Assembly (NCBI GenBank): GCA_014380365.1 | Contig: JACMJZ010000029.1 | Span: 124,001 to 188,000 of the forward strand | Length of the DNA stretch: 64,000 nt | DNA from: Pyrinomonadaceae bacterium | GTDB taxonomy: Bacteria; Acidobacteriota; Blastocatellia; Pyrinomonadales; Pyrinomonadaceae | Direction of reading: 5' to 3' | Part shown: positions 1 to 8,376 of the stretch, one piece after another | How the letters are laid out: every line of letters starts with the position of its first letter | How positions within the stretch are numbered: the first letter of the stretch is position 1 | Position numbers and translations under genes: made by a program | Notes under the pieces: model-generated | Databases searched by the model: none | Told to the model about the DNA's origin: nothing | The model's input: the letters and a program-made list of their open reading frames with translations, nothing else

Positions 1-416
1 GCCACGGTCAACACCTGCAGCATCATCTTAAACTTCCCCATCTTCGACGCAGCAATCACGACCCCGTCAGTCGCCGCTATTGAACGCAATCCTGTCACCG
101 CAAACTCGCGGCCAATAATGATCACCACGGCCCACGCCGGCGCTAATTGGTTTTCTACAAGTGAAATCAAGGCGGCGGAAATCAGCAGTTTGTCTGCAAT
201 TGGATCGAGGAGTTGGCCCAGGCGCGTCACCTGTCCGCGGCTGCGTGCGAAGTGTCCATCAAGATAATCAGTGAGCGCAGCCCCGAGAAAAAGTGCAACG
301 CCGAAAATGTGGCGCGGCAGTCCAAACCAGTCTTCGGAAAACGGCGTGAGCAGAACCACCACGAGAAGCGGAACGATGAAGATACGCAGCAGCGTTAAAG
401 CATTCGGAAGGTTCAA
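1..416 (-). CDS. pgsA: CDP-diacylglycerol--glycerol-3-phosphate 3-phosphatidyltransferase (partial, C-terminus missing)
   Basis: Integral membrane enzyme that makes phosphatidylglycerophosphate from CDP-diacylglycerol, the first committed step to phosphatidylglycerol. Read on the minus strand, the protein starts NLPNALTLLRIFIVPLL, a first membrane helix, and then carries the CDP-alcohol phosphatidyltransferase signature DYLDGHFARSRGQVTRLGQ followed by LDPIADKLL, with the D-G-x2-A-R-x8-G-x3-D-x3-D spacing. The start is a TTG at 416; there is no in-frame ATG between it and the upstream stop. The 3' end lies beyond base 1. It is divergent from uvrA. Confidence 0.85.
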   Translation of the reverse strand, partial: MNLPNALTLLRIFIVPLLVVVLLTPFSEDWFGLPRHIFGVALFLGAALTDYLDGHFARSRGQVTRLGQLLDPIADKLLISAALISLVENQLAPAWAVVIIIGREFAVTGLRSIAATDGVVIAASKMGKFKMMLQVLTV

Positions 417-592
417 TGTTGGCACCGCCTCAGAGCAACCCGGAGCGCAGAGTTCTGTCAATCAGAAGCTGAGCGCGTAAACATCGCGGGCTCGAAGTCT
501 AGGAGTTGCCTTCAATTAGGTCAAGACACTCTGTTGCTTTTGTGCTTTTGTGCCCTCGGTTCTTTGTGGCGGTGATTCTGCCATCTCATCCG

Positions 593-643
593 CCACGAAA
601 CCTCACGAACGAACACGAAGCCTTTGTTTGTGAGATTTCGTGG
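593..643. repeat. Inverted repeat, CCACGAAA family, in the pgsA-uvrA gap
   Basis: Arms 593-606 (CCACGAAACCTCAC) and 630-643 (GTGAGATTTCGTGG) match at 13 of 14 positions around a 23-nt loop. A related element lies at 11934-12005. The rest of the 329-base gap between pgsA and uvrA (417-745) shows no further gene, and I see no convincing promoter for either divergent gene. Confidence 0.6.
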
Positions 644-745
644 ATATTCCTTACGGTTTGCCCATCGTATTTCGCTGGGTTAAGATAACTGGTTCGCTAC
701 TCTCCCATATTCGCTTCTGTAGCGCTCTATTTCGTTTTTTGCCCC

Positions 746-3607
746 ATGACCATTGATCGCATTACAGTTCGTGGTGCTCGCCAGCATAATCTCAAGGACA
801 TCAACGTCGAGATACCGCGTGAGCGTTTTACCGTAATCACCGGCCTCTCAGGCTCAGGAAAATCCTCCCTTGCATTTGACACCATTTATGCCGAGGGCCA
901 GCGACGTTACGTTGAGTCCCTGTCCGCATATGCCCGCCAGTTCTTGGATCAACTTGAAAAGCCAGACGTCGATTCTATTGACGGTCTGTCACCGGCAATC
1001 TCGATTGAACAAAAAACTGTCTCGCGCAGCCCGCGTTCAACCGTCGGCACTGTGACAGAAATCTACGACTACATGCGCCTGCTTTTCTCCTCAATCGGGC
1101 AGCCGCACTGTCACGTTTGCGGTGCGGCAATCACTCGCCAAAGCGTCGATCAAATCGTGCAGAATGTGCTCGGCCTGCCTGAAGGCGAGCGGGTAATGAT
1201 CCTGGCGCCGATAGTGCGCGGACGAAAAGGCGAATTCAAGAGTGAACTCGAGAAACTCGCGAAGGACGGATTCCTGCGCGCCCGCGTAGACGGTGAACTC
1301 CTGTCGCTCGACGAGGAGATTCGGCTCGACAAGCGTCGCAATCACACCATCGAAGCCGTCGTCGATCGACTCTTAATTAAGCCCGGGATCAACGAGCGCC
1401 TGGCGGAGTCGGTTCGCACTGCGCTCAAATTAACTAACGGCGCCGTGCTCGTCTCGATAGTTGATGGCGAAGAGAAGCTGTATTCGGAAAAAATGGCGTG
1501 CGTTATTTGCGGCATCAACGTCCCGCCGCTTGAGCCGCGTTCGTTTTCTTTCAACTCAGCTTACGGCGCCTGCAAGCGTTGTCATGGACTCGGGACAGTG
1601 CTCGAGGTCAATCCGGCCAAACTTATTCCTGATGCAACCATCGCGGCCGACAAACTCGAATTTATGGGGCCGGCGGACAAACAGGGATCGGCATATCTGA
1701 GAAGCGCTCTGCTCGCTGTTATCAAACACTTCAATGCCAACGCGAAGCTTCCGTTCGCAGAGCTATCAAAGGAAGTCGCCGATGGGTTCTTCCACGGCGT
1801 AAGCGGTCAGATCGCTTTTCGCCAGGGTCTTTACTCCTATCAGAGTCCGTGGAAGGGCGCGCTGCTTTGGCTTCGTGATCGGCTTAATGAAGCGCCGACC
1901 GAAAAAGCCAGCGCGGCTTTGGGAGAACTGGTTTCCCCCACGCGCTGTCCGGATTGCAAGGGGAAACGCCTGCGGTCTGATTCGCTCTCAGTGCGCCTGG
2001 GTGGTAGGGGAATTGCCGACTACACAGCTCTGCCGATTGAAAACACGGTGGCAGCGTTTGATGGAATCGAGTTGAACAAACGCGAGGAACAAATCGCTGG
2101 ACAGATACTCCGAGAGATCAAAGATCGTTTGCGTTTTCTCAATAGCGTGGGGCTGGGATACCTGACGCTGGACCGGTCGTCGGCAACTCTCTCGGGTGGA
2201 GAAGGCCAACGCATTCGTTTGGCTACTCAGATTGGTTCGCAGCTACGCGGCGTTCTATATGTTCTCGACGAACCATCGATTGGGTTGCACCCGCGCGACA
2301 ATCAAAAATTGCTCGACACCTTGACGGCGCTGCGCGATCTGGGCAACACGGTGCTCGTCGTGGAGCACGACGAAGAAACTATTCGGCGTGCTGATTATGT
2401 ACTGGACTTAGGGCCAGGCGCTGGCGCGCATGGCGGCGAGGTAGTGGCTTGCGGAACTCCCGCGGATGTAGCGAGTAATCCTAATTCCATCACCGGGCTT
2501 TACATCAGCGGTCAAAAGAAGATTGAAGTGCCGGCCGAACGGCGGTTGGCAAACGGAAAGTATTTGACTGTCGAGGGCGCTCACGCAAACAATTTAAAAG
2601 ACATTGATGTTTCCTTTCCTCTCGGTCTGTTAACCGTAATCACCGGAGTTTCGGGTTCCGGCAAATCAACGCTCATCGGCGACATCCTTTATCCAGCTCT
2701 GGCGCGCCACCTTTACGGCTCGCTCGCTGAACCGGGCGCGTGCAGGTCCATTAACGGATTGGAACATGTCGATAAAGTAATCGAGATAGATCAGTCGCCC
2801 ATTGGGCGCACGCCGCGTTCCAACCCAGCGACCTATACCGGCCTGTTCACTCCCATCCGCGAGCTGTATGCCATGCTTCCTGAGTCTCGTGAGCGTGGAT
2901 ACAAGCCGGGTCGCTTTTCATTCAATGTTAAGGGTGGCCGTTGTGAAGGTTGCGAGGGCGACGGCATGAAGCGCATCGAAATGAACTTCCTGCCTGACGT
3001 TTATGTCCTCTGCGATGTCTGCCGGGGCGCGCGTTACAACCGCGAAACCCTGGCGGTGAGGTACAAGGGGAAGTCGATCGCGGAGCTGCTCGACACAACC
3101 GTTGAAGAAGCGTTGCCGCTGCTCGAGAACGTTCCGCAGATTCAGCAAAAACTACAAACGATTCTCGATGTAGGTCTGGGTTACCTCAAACTCGGACAGT
3201 CGGCCACCACGCTCTCGGGCGGCGAAGCGCAGCGCATCAAGCTCGCCAAGGAGCTATCAAAACGCGCCACCGGGCGAACAGTCTACTTACTCGACGAACC
3301 CACCACCGGCCTTCACTTTGCCGACGTTCACAAGCTGCTCGACGTGCTGCAGCGGCTCGTCTCTTTGGGAAACACAATAATCGTAATCGAACATAACCTC
3401 GACGTTATCAAGTCTGCCGACTACATCATCGACCTTGGACCAGAAGGTGGCGAACACGGTGGGCGCGTGGTGGTCGCGGGCACTCCGGAAGAAGTCGCCC
3501 GCTCCCGCCGCTCTCATACAGGACACGTCCTGCGCCCGTTGCTCAATGGACATCTAGCGAAAAACGGCCACGGCAATGGCCGCCGCGAAAACAAGAAGGG
3601 CGTGTGA
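746..3607 (+). CDS. uvrA: Excinuclease ABC subunit A
   Basis: DNA damage recognition ATPase of nucleotide excision repair, which loads UvrB onto lesions. The 953-residue length is normal. Two ABC modules are visible. The first has Walker [14 protein letters not shown] near residue 33, signature [12 protein letters not shown] near 483 and a Walker B ending [10 protein letters not shown]. The second has [11 protein letters not shown] near 632, [12 protein letters not shown] near 824 and [11 protein letters not shown]. Zinc sites are CVICG/CKRCHG near 251-278 and [16 protein letters not shown] near 732-763. The ATG at 746 gives the canonical N-terminus ([12 protein letters not shown]). The short C-terminal tail rich in Gly, Asn and Lys is not conserved in the family. 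I see no SOS-type operator upstream. Confidence 0.98.
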   Translation: MTIDRITVRGARQHNLKDINVEIPRERFTVITGLSGSGKSSLAFDTIYAEGQRRYVESLSAYARQFLDQLEKPDVDSIDGLSPAISIEQKTVSRSPRSTVGTVTEIYDYMRLLFSSIGQPHCHVCGAAITRQSVDQIVQNVLGLPEGERVMILAPIVRGRKGEFKSELEKLAKDGFLRARVDGELLSLDEEIRLDKRRNHTIEAVVDRLLIKPGINERLAESVRTALKLTNGAVLVSIVDGEEKLYSEKMACVICGINVPPLEPRSFSFNSAYGACKRCHGLGTVLEVNPAKLIPDATIAADKLEFMGPADKQGSAYLRSALLAVIKHFNANAKLPFAELSKEVADGFFHGVSGQIAFRQGLYSYQSPWKGALLWLRDRLNEAPTEKASAALGELVSPTRCPDCKGKRLRSDSLSVRLGGRGIADYTALPIENTVAAFDGIELNKREEQIAGQILREIKDRLRFLNSVGLGYLTLDRSSATLSGGEGQRIRLATQIGSQLRGVLYVLDEPSIGLHPRDNQKLLDTLTALRDLGNTVLVVEHDEETIRRADYVLDLGPGAGAHGGEVVACGTPADVASNPNSITGLYISGQKKIEVPAERRLANGKYLTVEGAHANNLKDIDVSFPLGLLTVITGVSGSGKSTLIGDILYPALARHLYGSLAEPGACRSINGLEHVDKVIEIDQSPIGRTPRSNPATYTGLFTPIRELYAMLPESRERGYKPGRFSFNVKGGRCEGCEGDGMKRIEMNFLPDVYVLCDVCRGARYNRETLAVRYKGKSIAELLDTTVEEALPLLENVPQIQQKLQTILDVGLGYLKLGQSATTLSGGEAQRIKLAKELSKRATGRTVYLLDEPTTGLHFADVHKLLDVLQRLVSLGNTIIVIEHNLDVIKSADYIIDLGPEGGEHGGRVVVAGTPEEVARSRRSHTGHVLRPLLNGHLAKNGHGNGRRENKKGV

Positions 3608-3711
3608 TATCTTCGTGGCACTCAAAAGTCGGACAGCCAAACTAGGAACGACAGATATGTATGATTCTTGTCGCGTTACAAGCGGAAACGGTCTTGGTAA
3701 AATGATCCAAC

Positions 3712-3900
3712 ATGAAAAAGACTATTCAGGTGTTTAGCTCTTTTGCGGAGGCTGAGGAAGCCGATAAAAAATACTATCGTTCTCTGTCACCCAACCAGAG
3801 ACTTGCGCTCCTGTTAATCTTGAGAGATCGGTACCGCCCATACTCCAATGAGCTTACAGAAGGATTTAAGAGAGTTTATCGAATTATTAAGCGTACATGA
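3712..3900 (+). CDS. Small protein, partner of the downstream nucleotidyltransferase (possible antitoxin)
   Basis: A 62-residue soluble charged protein (MKKTIQVFSSFAEAEEADKK...). It has no signal peptide or membrane segment. Its stop overlaps the start of the next gene by 53 bases, which implies translational coupling. From memory, small proteins of this shape (F-x-E-A-E-x-A-D-x2-Y-Y near the N-terminus) often sit directly ahead of DUF6036-type nucleotidyltransferases. The pair therefore resembles a two-gene toxin-antitoxin-like module. That role is inferred from arrangement only. Confidence 0.6.
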   Translation: MKKTIQVFSSFAEAEEADKKYYRSLSPNQRLALLLILRDRYRPYSNELTEGFKRVYRIIKRT

Positions 3901-4285
3901 GGTGCGCTTCGTGATAGTCGGCGCCTTTGCGGTGGCTTACCACGGCTATTTTCGCTACACGTCAGATATTGATCTGTTTATCGATTCCTCACTGGAGAAC
4001 GGCCAGCGCATCTTTCAAGCAGTGGAACAATTTGGCTTTGCAGATTTGCATTTAACGGTTGAAGACTTCATTCAGGAGGATCAGGTGATTCAGCTTGGTG
4101 TTTCGCCAAACCGCATTGACGTGATGACGTTTCTCTCTGGCGTCGGCTTCAACGAAGCTTGGAACTCTCGCGAGCAAGGCGAGCTAGACGGATTAAGTGT
4201 TCCCTTTATCTCGAAAGACATGCTGAAGCGAAACAAACTAGCTTGCGGCAGGCTTCAGGATCTAGCAGACTTGGAATACTTGTAA
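3848..4285 (+). CDS. Nucleotidyltransferase, DUF6036/MNT-like
   Basis: A 145-residue protein of the polymerase-beta-type nucleotidyltransferase superfamily. The core starts VRFVIVGAFAVAYHGYFRYT and continues SDIDLFID, which gives the G-[AG]-x9-D-x-D arrangement expected for the metal-binding aspartates near residues 38-42. A third acidic position may be the aspartate in NRIDVMTF near residue 88. It lacks the C-terminal domains of tRNA or antibiotic nucleotidyltransferases. Proteins of this size act as minimal nucleotidyltransferases in toxin-antitoxin or defence modules; whether this one does is unknown. It overlaps the 62-residue gene ahead of it. Confidence 0.7.
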   Translation: MSLQKDLREFIELLSVHEVRFVIVGAFAVAYHGYFRYTSDIDLFIDSSLENGQRIFQAVEQFGFADLHLTVEDFIQEDQVIQLGVSPNRIDVMTFLSGVGFNEAWNSREQGELDGLSVPFISKDMLKRNKLACGRLQDLADLEYL

Positions 4286-4287
4286 AG

Positions 4288-5271
4288 TTGGACGGTGAAT
4301 CATTGCCCTCAATCTATGACAGCGACGCCCTGAGCCTAAAAGAGGTAAAGACCTACCCGCTTGCGTCGCGTCCCAGCAAAGTTTCACTTGACGACTTCGC
4401 GCGCCCTATCCCATCAGATTCATCGCTCAGCGACTTTCTCGGAAGTTTACCCAACATTCTTGCCGTTCAAAGTCTGAAGGAAGTTGCCGCGCGCATTCAT
4501 CGAGCTCGGAAGCTTCAGAAACCGATCATCTGGGGAATCGGCGGCCACGTGGTTAAGACTGGTCTTGCTCCGCTGATCATCGATCTGATGAAGCGAGGCT
4601 TAGTCACAGCCATTGCAGCGAACGGTTCCGTGCTGGTCCACGATTCCGAGATCGCGATGGTTGGATCCACTTCAGAAGACGTCGACGCCACTCTTGGCGA
4701 AGGCGCTTTTGGCGGGGCCGATGAAACCGGGAGACTCTTGAACCGAGCAGCGCAGGAAGGCGCAAAGGAAGGTCTCGGCTTGGGCGAAGCCACCGGGCGT
4801 GCACTTCTGACACTTGAGCCAAAGAACGCCGCCTATTCACTCCTCTGTGCAGCCTACCAAGCTCGGATGCCCTTTACGGCGCACCTGACCATCGGCGGCG
4901 ACATTGGTCACTTTCATCCGCAAGCAGACGGCGCCGCGCTCGGCGCCACCACCCACACCGACTTTCGATTACTGGCCGAGTTGGTGCGCCGCATGGACGG
5001 TGGCGGTGTTTATCTAAATATTGGTTCTGCAGTCACACTGCCGGAAGTTTTCTTGAAAGCCGTTACGCTGGTTCGCAATCTGGGACACCAGTTGACCGAC
5101 ATCACAACTGCGAATTTTGATTTCATCCAATCCTATCGCCCACTCACCAACGTCGTGCGCCGGCCTACCGCCGACGGTGCGGGGCGCGGCTTCTCCATCA
5201 CCGGCCATCATGAACTGACCATCCCGCTCCTGGCTGCCGAACTCATCTGCACTGACAAAGACTCTCGTTGA
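4288..5271 (+). CDS. Deoxyhypusine synthase-like family protein
   Basis: About 327 residues, soluble. The motif pattern fits the bacterial deoxyhypusine-synthase-like (NAD-binding) family: IIWGIGGHVVKTGLAPLIIDL, then AANGSVLVHDSEIAMVGST, SEDVDATLGEGAFG, and GGDIGHFHPQADGAALG. True deoxyhypusine synthase modifies a lysine of eIF5A, which bacteria lack, so the substrate here is unknown. The reading frame is open upstream to an ATG at 4159 inside the nucleotidyltransferase gene, but the family-like part begins at a TTG at 4288, two bases after that gene's stop, so I use 4288. It lies in the same direction as the upstream pair, possibly cotranscribed. The family call rests on motif recognition. 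Confidence 0.55.
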   Translation: MDGESLPSIYDSDALSLKEVKTYPLASRPSKVSLDDFARPIPSDSSLSDFLGSLPNILAVQSLKEVAARIHRARKLQKPIIWGIGGHVVKTGLAPLIIDLMKRGLVTAIAANGSVLVHDSEIAMVGSTSEDVDATLGEGAFGGADETGRLLNRAAQEGAKEGLGLGEATGRALLTLEPKNAAYSLLCAAYQARMPFTAHLTIGGDIGHFHPQADGAALGATTHTDFRLLAELVRRMDGGGVYLNIGSAVTLPEVFLKAVTLVRNLGHQLTDITTANFDFIQSYRPLTNVVRRPTADGAGRGFSITGHHELTIPLLAAELICTDKDSR

Positions 5272-5287
5272 TTCCCGTTTCGAGAAC

Positions 5288-5341
5288 TTGACAAGTCCAA
5301 CGGCAGAGTCTAACTTGGACGAAATTGAAAATCATTTTCAA
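5288..5341 (+). promoter_or_regulatory. Promoter with Fur box for the TonB-dependent receptor
   Basis: A -35 TTGACA (5288-5293) is followed after 17 bases by a weak -10 TAACTT (5311-5316). A perfect 17-base inverted repeat then spans 5325-5341 (TTGAAAAT-C-ATTTTCAA). Its core TGAAAATCATTTTCA matches the 7-1-7 Fur consensus TGATAATNATTATCA at 12 of 14 fixed positions. The box would cover the start of transcription and ends 6 bases before the ATG at 5348. This fits iron-dependent repression of the receptor. Confidence 0.65.
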
Positions 5342-5347
5342 AACGAT

Positions 5348-7750
5348 ATGATTCTGGATACTCGGTTGCGTTGTTATCTTGCGGCTTGCGCACTGTGGTT
5401 GATGCTGCCTCTTGGCGTATACGCACAGTCAACAGCCGCCTCTGTTTCCGGGCGGGTGGCGGACGAAAATTCCGCCGCCATTAAAGGGGCGACAGTTAGT
5501 CTGCGGCGATCGAACGCGCCCTCTGAGCAAACTGTCACCACGGACGAGGCAGGCAGGTTCCGCTTCGATGGCCTTTCGCCCGCTGAGTACCATTTAGTAG
5601 CCACGCAAGCTGGATTCAATCCCCTTGAGAAGATGGTCATGTTAACCGGCAAGGGAGTCGCCTCAGTTGAAATGGTGCTTCTTCCGGCTCTGATTGCTGA
5701 GTCTGTCATGATTACAAGCAGCCATCTCGCTGCCACTCCGGAAACAGCCGAGAAAACTCCCGGATCGGTGGGACTTATCGACGCGCAAACGCTGGAACAT
5801 AGCCGCGCCTTCTCCTCCACTGAGGTCTTGCGGAAAGTTGCGGGCATTAACGTCCGCGATGAAGAAGGCCTTGGCCTGCGTCCAAACATCGGTATACGCG
5901 GGTTGAATCCGACGCGCTCCACCAAAGTCTTGTTACTCGAAGACGGCATACCGCTGACCTATGCGCCGTATGGTGATAATGCCTCCTACTACCATCCACC
6001 AATCGATCGCTTTGAAAGCGTTGAAGTGCTCAAGGGTTCAGGCCAGATATTGTATGGCCCGCAGACCATTGGCGGCGTCGTTAACTACATCACGCCCGCG
6101 CCACCGTCACAACGGAAAGGGTCAATCGCCATCACTGGCGGCAATCATCACTACTTCAATGGTCACCTGAGCTACGGCGATACTTTGGGGAACACAGGAA
6201 TACTTTTCGGTTTCACTCGCAAACAGGGGAAAGGTGCGCGCGATAGTATTCGCACGGGGATGAACGATTTCAATTTCAAGTCGGTAACCACCTTCTCCTA
6301 CCGACAGGCTCTGACCTTCAAGTTTAATTACTATGGCGAGGATTCAAACGTGGCTTACTCGGGCCTCCGCGAAGACGAGTTCACGTCCAATCCGCGCCAG
6401 AATCCCTTTCGCAACGATTTCTTTTACGGCGATCGGCTGGGTGCTTCAGTTACACACACGTTCGTGTTCCATCCCGATATTGCCCTCACTACAAATCTCT
6501 ACGGCTCATACTTCCGGCGACACTGGTGGCGACAGTCGTCCAACTCTAACGAGCGACCCAACGACGCTTCAGATCCACTCTGCGGTGGCATGGGGAACCT
6601 GAACACGACTTGCGGCAATCAGGGAAGATTGCGCCGATACATTTTTGCGGGCGTCGAACCGCGCGTTCTGGTAACAAAACGCATCTTTGGCAGGCGCAAC
6701 GAACTCGACATGGGATTGCGTGCCCATTTTGAAGATCAGGAGCGGCGACAGAAGAATGGCGACCGCCCCACTTCCCGCGACGGCGTGGTAGTGGAAAACA
6801 ACGAGCGCCGGAACCAGGCATATTCAGGGTTTGTCCAGAATCGTTTTTTCCTCGGGAAGCTCACGATCACACCGGGCTTGAGGATAGAACATGTCAAATA
6901 CCAGCGAACCAACCGTCTGGTAAACGTGGATGGTGAAACCAGCCTGACGCAGATGGTTCCAGGTCTCGGCGTTTCCTATGCGCCGAGTGAAAAACTCACC
7001 TTGTTCGCAGGCGTACACCGGGGTTTCGCTCCGCCTCGTACTGAAGACATCATCAATAATTCGACTGGAGGCAGTATTGATCTCGCCTCCGAGTTGAGCT
7101 GGAACTACGAAGTTGGACTCCGCGCTAATCCACATCCCGCGCTCAGAGTGGAAGCCACATTCTTTCGGATGGATTATGAGAATCAGATCGTGCCGGCGTC
7201 TTTGGCTGGGGGCGTTGGTTCAACTTTCACGAATGGCGGCCAGACGATGCACCAGGGCATCGAACTGTCTGGAGGATTTGACACCGCGCCGGTACTCAAG
7301 CGGCGATACAACATTTACCTGCGCGCCGCTTACACGTTTCTACCTGTGGCTGATTTAACAGGTATCCGCTTTAGCAGCGTGCCGGGTTTTAGCACCACGA
7401 GCGTGACAGGCAACCGTCTTCCGTATGCGCCAGAGCAGTTGTTGAACGCAAGCGTTGGCTATTCCCACTCAGCTGGCCTGGATACTTTTCTTGAAGCGGT
7501 ACATGTGAGTGCACAATTCGGGGAGGACTTGAACCGGATCGACCCGCTTAGCCTCAACGGGCAGACCGGCTTACTTCCCAGCTACACAATCTGGAACGCG
7601 ACGGCTAACTATCACGTCGAAAAGCTGCGGACAACTTTCTTCGTGACTGCAAAGAATTTGTTTGACCGCCTTTACGTCGCGGATCGCGCCCGAGGATTGC
7701 TGCCGGGTCCTTCGCGCGGAGTGCAGGTCGGAGTCAAGTACAAATTTTGA
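5348..7750 (+). CDS. TonB-dependent receptor, FecA-like, with N-terminal carboxypeptidase-regulatory-like domain
   Basis: Outer membrane receptor of about 800 residues, probably for a ferric chelate. It has a signal peptide (MILDTRLRCYLAACALWLML, cleavage after VYAQ), then a carboxypeptidase-regulatory-like beta domain (VSGRVADENSAAIKGATV, residues about 30-110), then the plug. The plug is very close to that of ferric citrate receptor FecA: LRPNIGIRGLNPTRSTKVLL, LEDGIPLTYAPYGDNASYYH, EVLKGSGQILYGPQTIGG. The beta-barrel follows and ends GVQVGVKYKF with the usual terminal Phe. There is no FecA-type signalling domain and no FecI/FecR beside it. The start at 5348 is chosen because the signal peptide begins there; a longer frame from the TTG at 5288 adds 20 unlikely residues. 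A Fur box lies just upstream. Confidence 0.93.
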   Translation: MILDTRLRCYLAACALWLMLPLGVYAQSTAASVSGRVADENSAAIKGATVSLRRSNAPSEQTVTTDEAGRFRFDGLSPAEYHLVATQAGFNPLEKMVMLTGKGVASVEMVLLPALIAESVMITSSHLAATPETAEKTPGSVGLIDAQTLEHSRAFSSTEVLRKVAGINVRDEEGLGLRPNIGIRGLNPTRSTKVLLLEDGIPLTYAPYGDNASYYHPPIDRFESVEVLKGSGQILYGPQTIGGVVNYITPAPPSQRKGSIAITGGNHHYFNGHLSYGDTLGNTGILFGFTRKQGKGARDSIRTGMNDFNFKSVTTFSYRQALTFKFNYYGEDSNVAYSGLREDEFTSNPRQNPFRNDFFYGDRLGASVTHTFVFHPDIALTTNLYGSYFRRHWWRQSSNSNERPNDASDPLCGGMGNLNTTCGNQGRLRRYIFAGVEPRVLVTKRIFGRRNELDMGLRAHFEDQERRQKNGDRPTSRDGVVVENNERRNQAYSGFVQNRFFLGKLTITPGLRIEHVKYQRTNRLVNVDGETSLTQMVPGLGVSYAPSEKLTLFAGVHRGFAPPRTEDIINNSTGGSIDLASELSWNYEVGLRANPHPALRVEATFFRMDYENQIVPASLAGGVGSTFTNGGQTMHQGIELSGGFDTAPVLKRRYNIYLRAAYTFLPVADLTGIRFSSVPGFSTTSVTGNRLPYAPEQLLNASVGYSHSAGLDTFLEAVHVSAQFGEDLNRIDPLSLNGQTGLLPSYTIWNATANYHVEKLRTTFFVTAKNLFDRLYVADRARGLLPGPSRGVQVGVKYKF

Positions 7751-7870
7751 CTTGCGCCGTGAAGGTCGGCCGTCTCGCCCCGGGAGTCATGCACCAGATA
7801 CCCGTGCCGCAATTAAACTAATCCCACGCGCTTCACCCATGGCCGATAACGCATGTTCGTGGCCGTGGGT

Positions 7871-7876
7871 TATAAT
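7871..7876 (+). promoter_or_regulatory. Candidate -10 element for the DksA-type gene
   Basis: TATAAT at 7871-7876 matches the -10 consensus in full, 65 bases ahead of the ATG at 7942. No good -35 sits 16-18 bases before it. The gap 7751-7941 otherwise holds no gene. Confidence 0.35.
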
Positions 7877-7941
7877 CCTCCCTTCCAAATTAGAACCGGT
7901 GTAGATCAAGGAAACAGAGCAAGCGAGGGAACATACATTTG

Positions 7942-8316
7942 ATGGATGAAAGCAGACTGGAACATTTCCGCAGCCTTCTAATCGCCCAACTGCGCCAGAG
8001 CACCGAGCACATTCGCGAGGATCAGGCTGCGGCACTCGATTTCTCTGACAACGATGTCAAAGACACGGTCGACCTCTCCGTAATGGACGTCAATAAGGAA
8101 CTCGCGTTACGTTTGGGCGAACGCGAATCCAAGATGGTTGCTGACATTGATCAGGCGCTGTTGCGAATCAAAGAGGGAGCCTATGGCGTGTGTGCTCGCT
8201 GCGGCCAGCAGATTGATGAACGGCGACTTGAAGCAGTGCCTACCGCGCGCTACGACGCAGCTTGTCAGACCATCATTGAAGCGGCCAATGGCGACGACGA
8301 GCACTCATCACTCTAG
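7942..8316 (+). CDS. DksA/TraR-type zinc finger regulator with an incomplete cysteine set
   Basis: A 124-residue DksA/TraR family protein; relatives bind the RNA polymerase secondary channel and tune initiation with ppGpp. It has an N-terminal coiled coil (about 1-35), a DNDVKDTVDLS stretch at the coiled-coil turn, a second helix, and a C-terminal zinc finger. The first cysteine pair is present (CARCGQQID). At the second pair the sequence is ARYDAACQT, so Asp replaces the first Cys of the usual C-x2-C, leaving a C3D site. ATG 7942 follows a GAGGGA at 7925-7930; a TTG codon directly precedes it. The gene is convergent with xerC and separated from it only by a hairpin. Confidence 0.85.
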   Translation: MDESRLEHFRSLLIAQLRQSTEHIREDQAAALDFSDNDVKDTVDLSVMDVNKELALRLGERESKMVADIDQALLRIKEGAYGVCARCGQQIDERRLEAVPTARYDAACQTIIEAANGDDEHSSL

Positions 8317-8317
8317 T

Positions 8318-8376
8318 GTCCAAAGTCCAAGGTCCAAAGTCTCCAATGTCCGGCAAAGTGACCTTGGACTTTGGAC
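8318..8376. terminator. Perfect 17-bp inverted repeat filling the gap between two convergent stop codons
   Basis: Arms 8318-8334 (GTCCAAAGTCCAAGGTC) and 8360-8376 are exact reverse complements around a 25-nt loop. The left arm starts one base after the stop of the DksA-type gene, and the right arm ends in the first base of the xerC stop codon. There is no T-run on either strand. It may be a bidirectional terminator, an mRNA end-stabiliser or a mobile palindrome. Confidence 0.65.

Noticed and set aside
5374-5949. 191-codon open frame antisense to the TonB receptor gene
   Set aside because: No family character, no ribosome site; it is a shadow of a strongly supported receptor.
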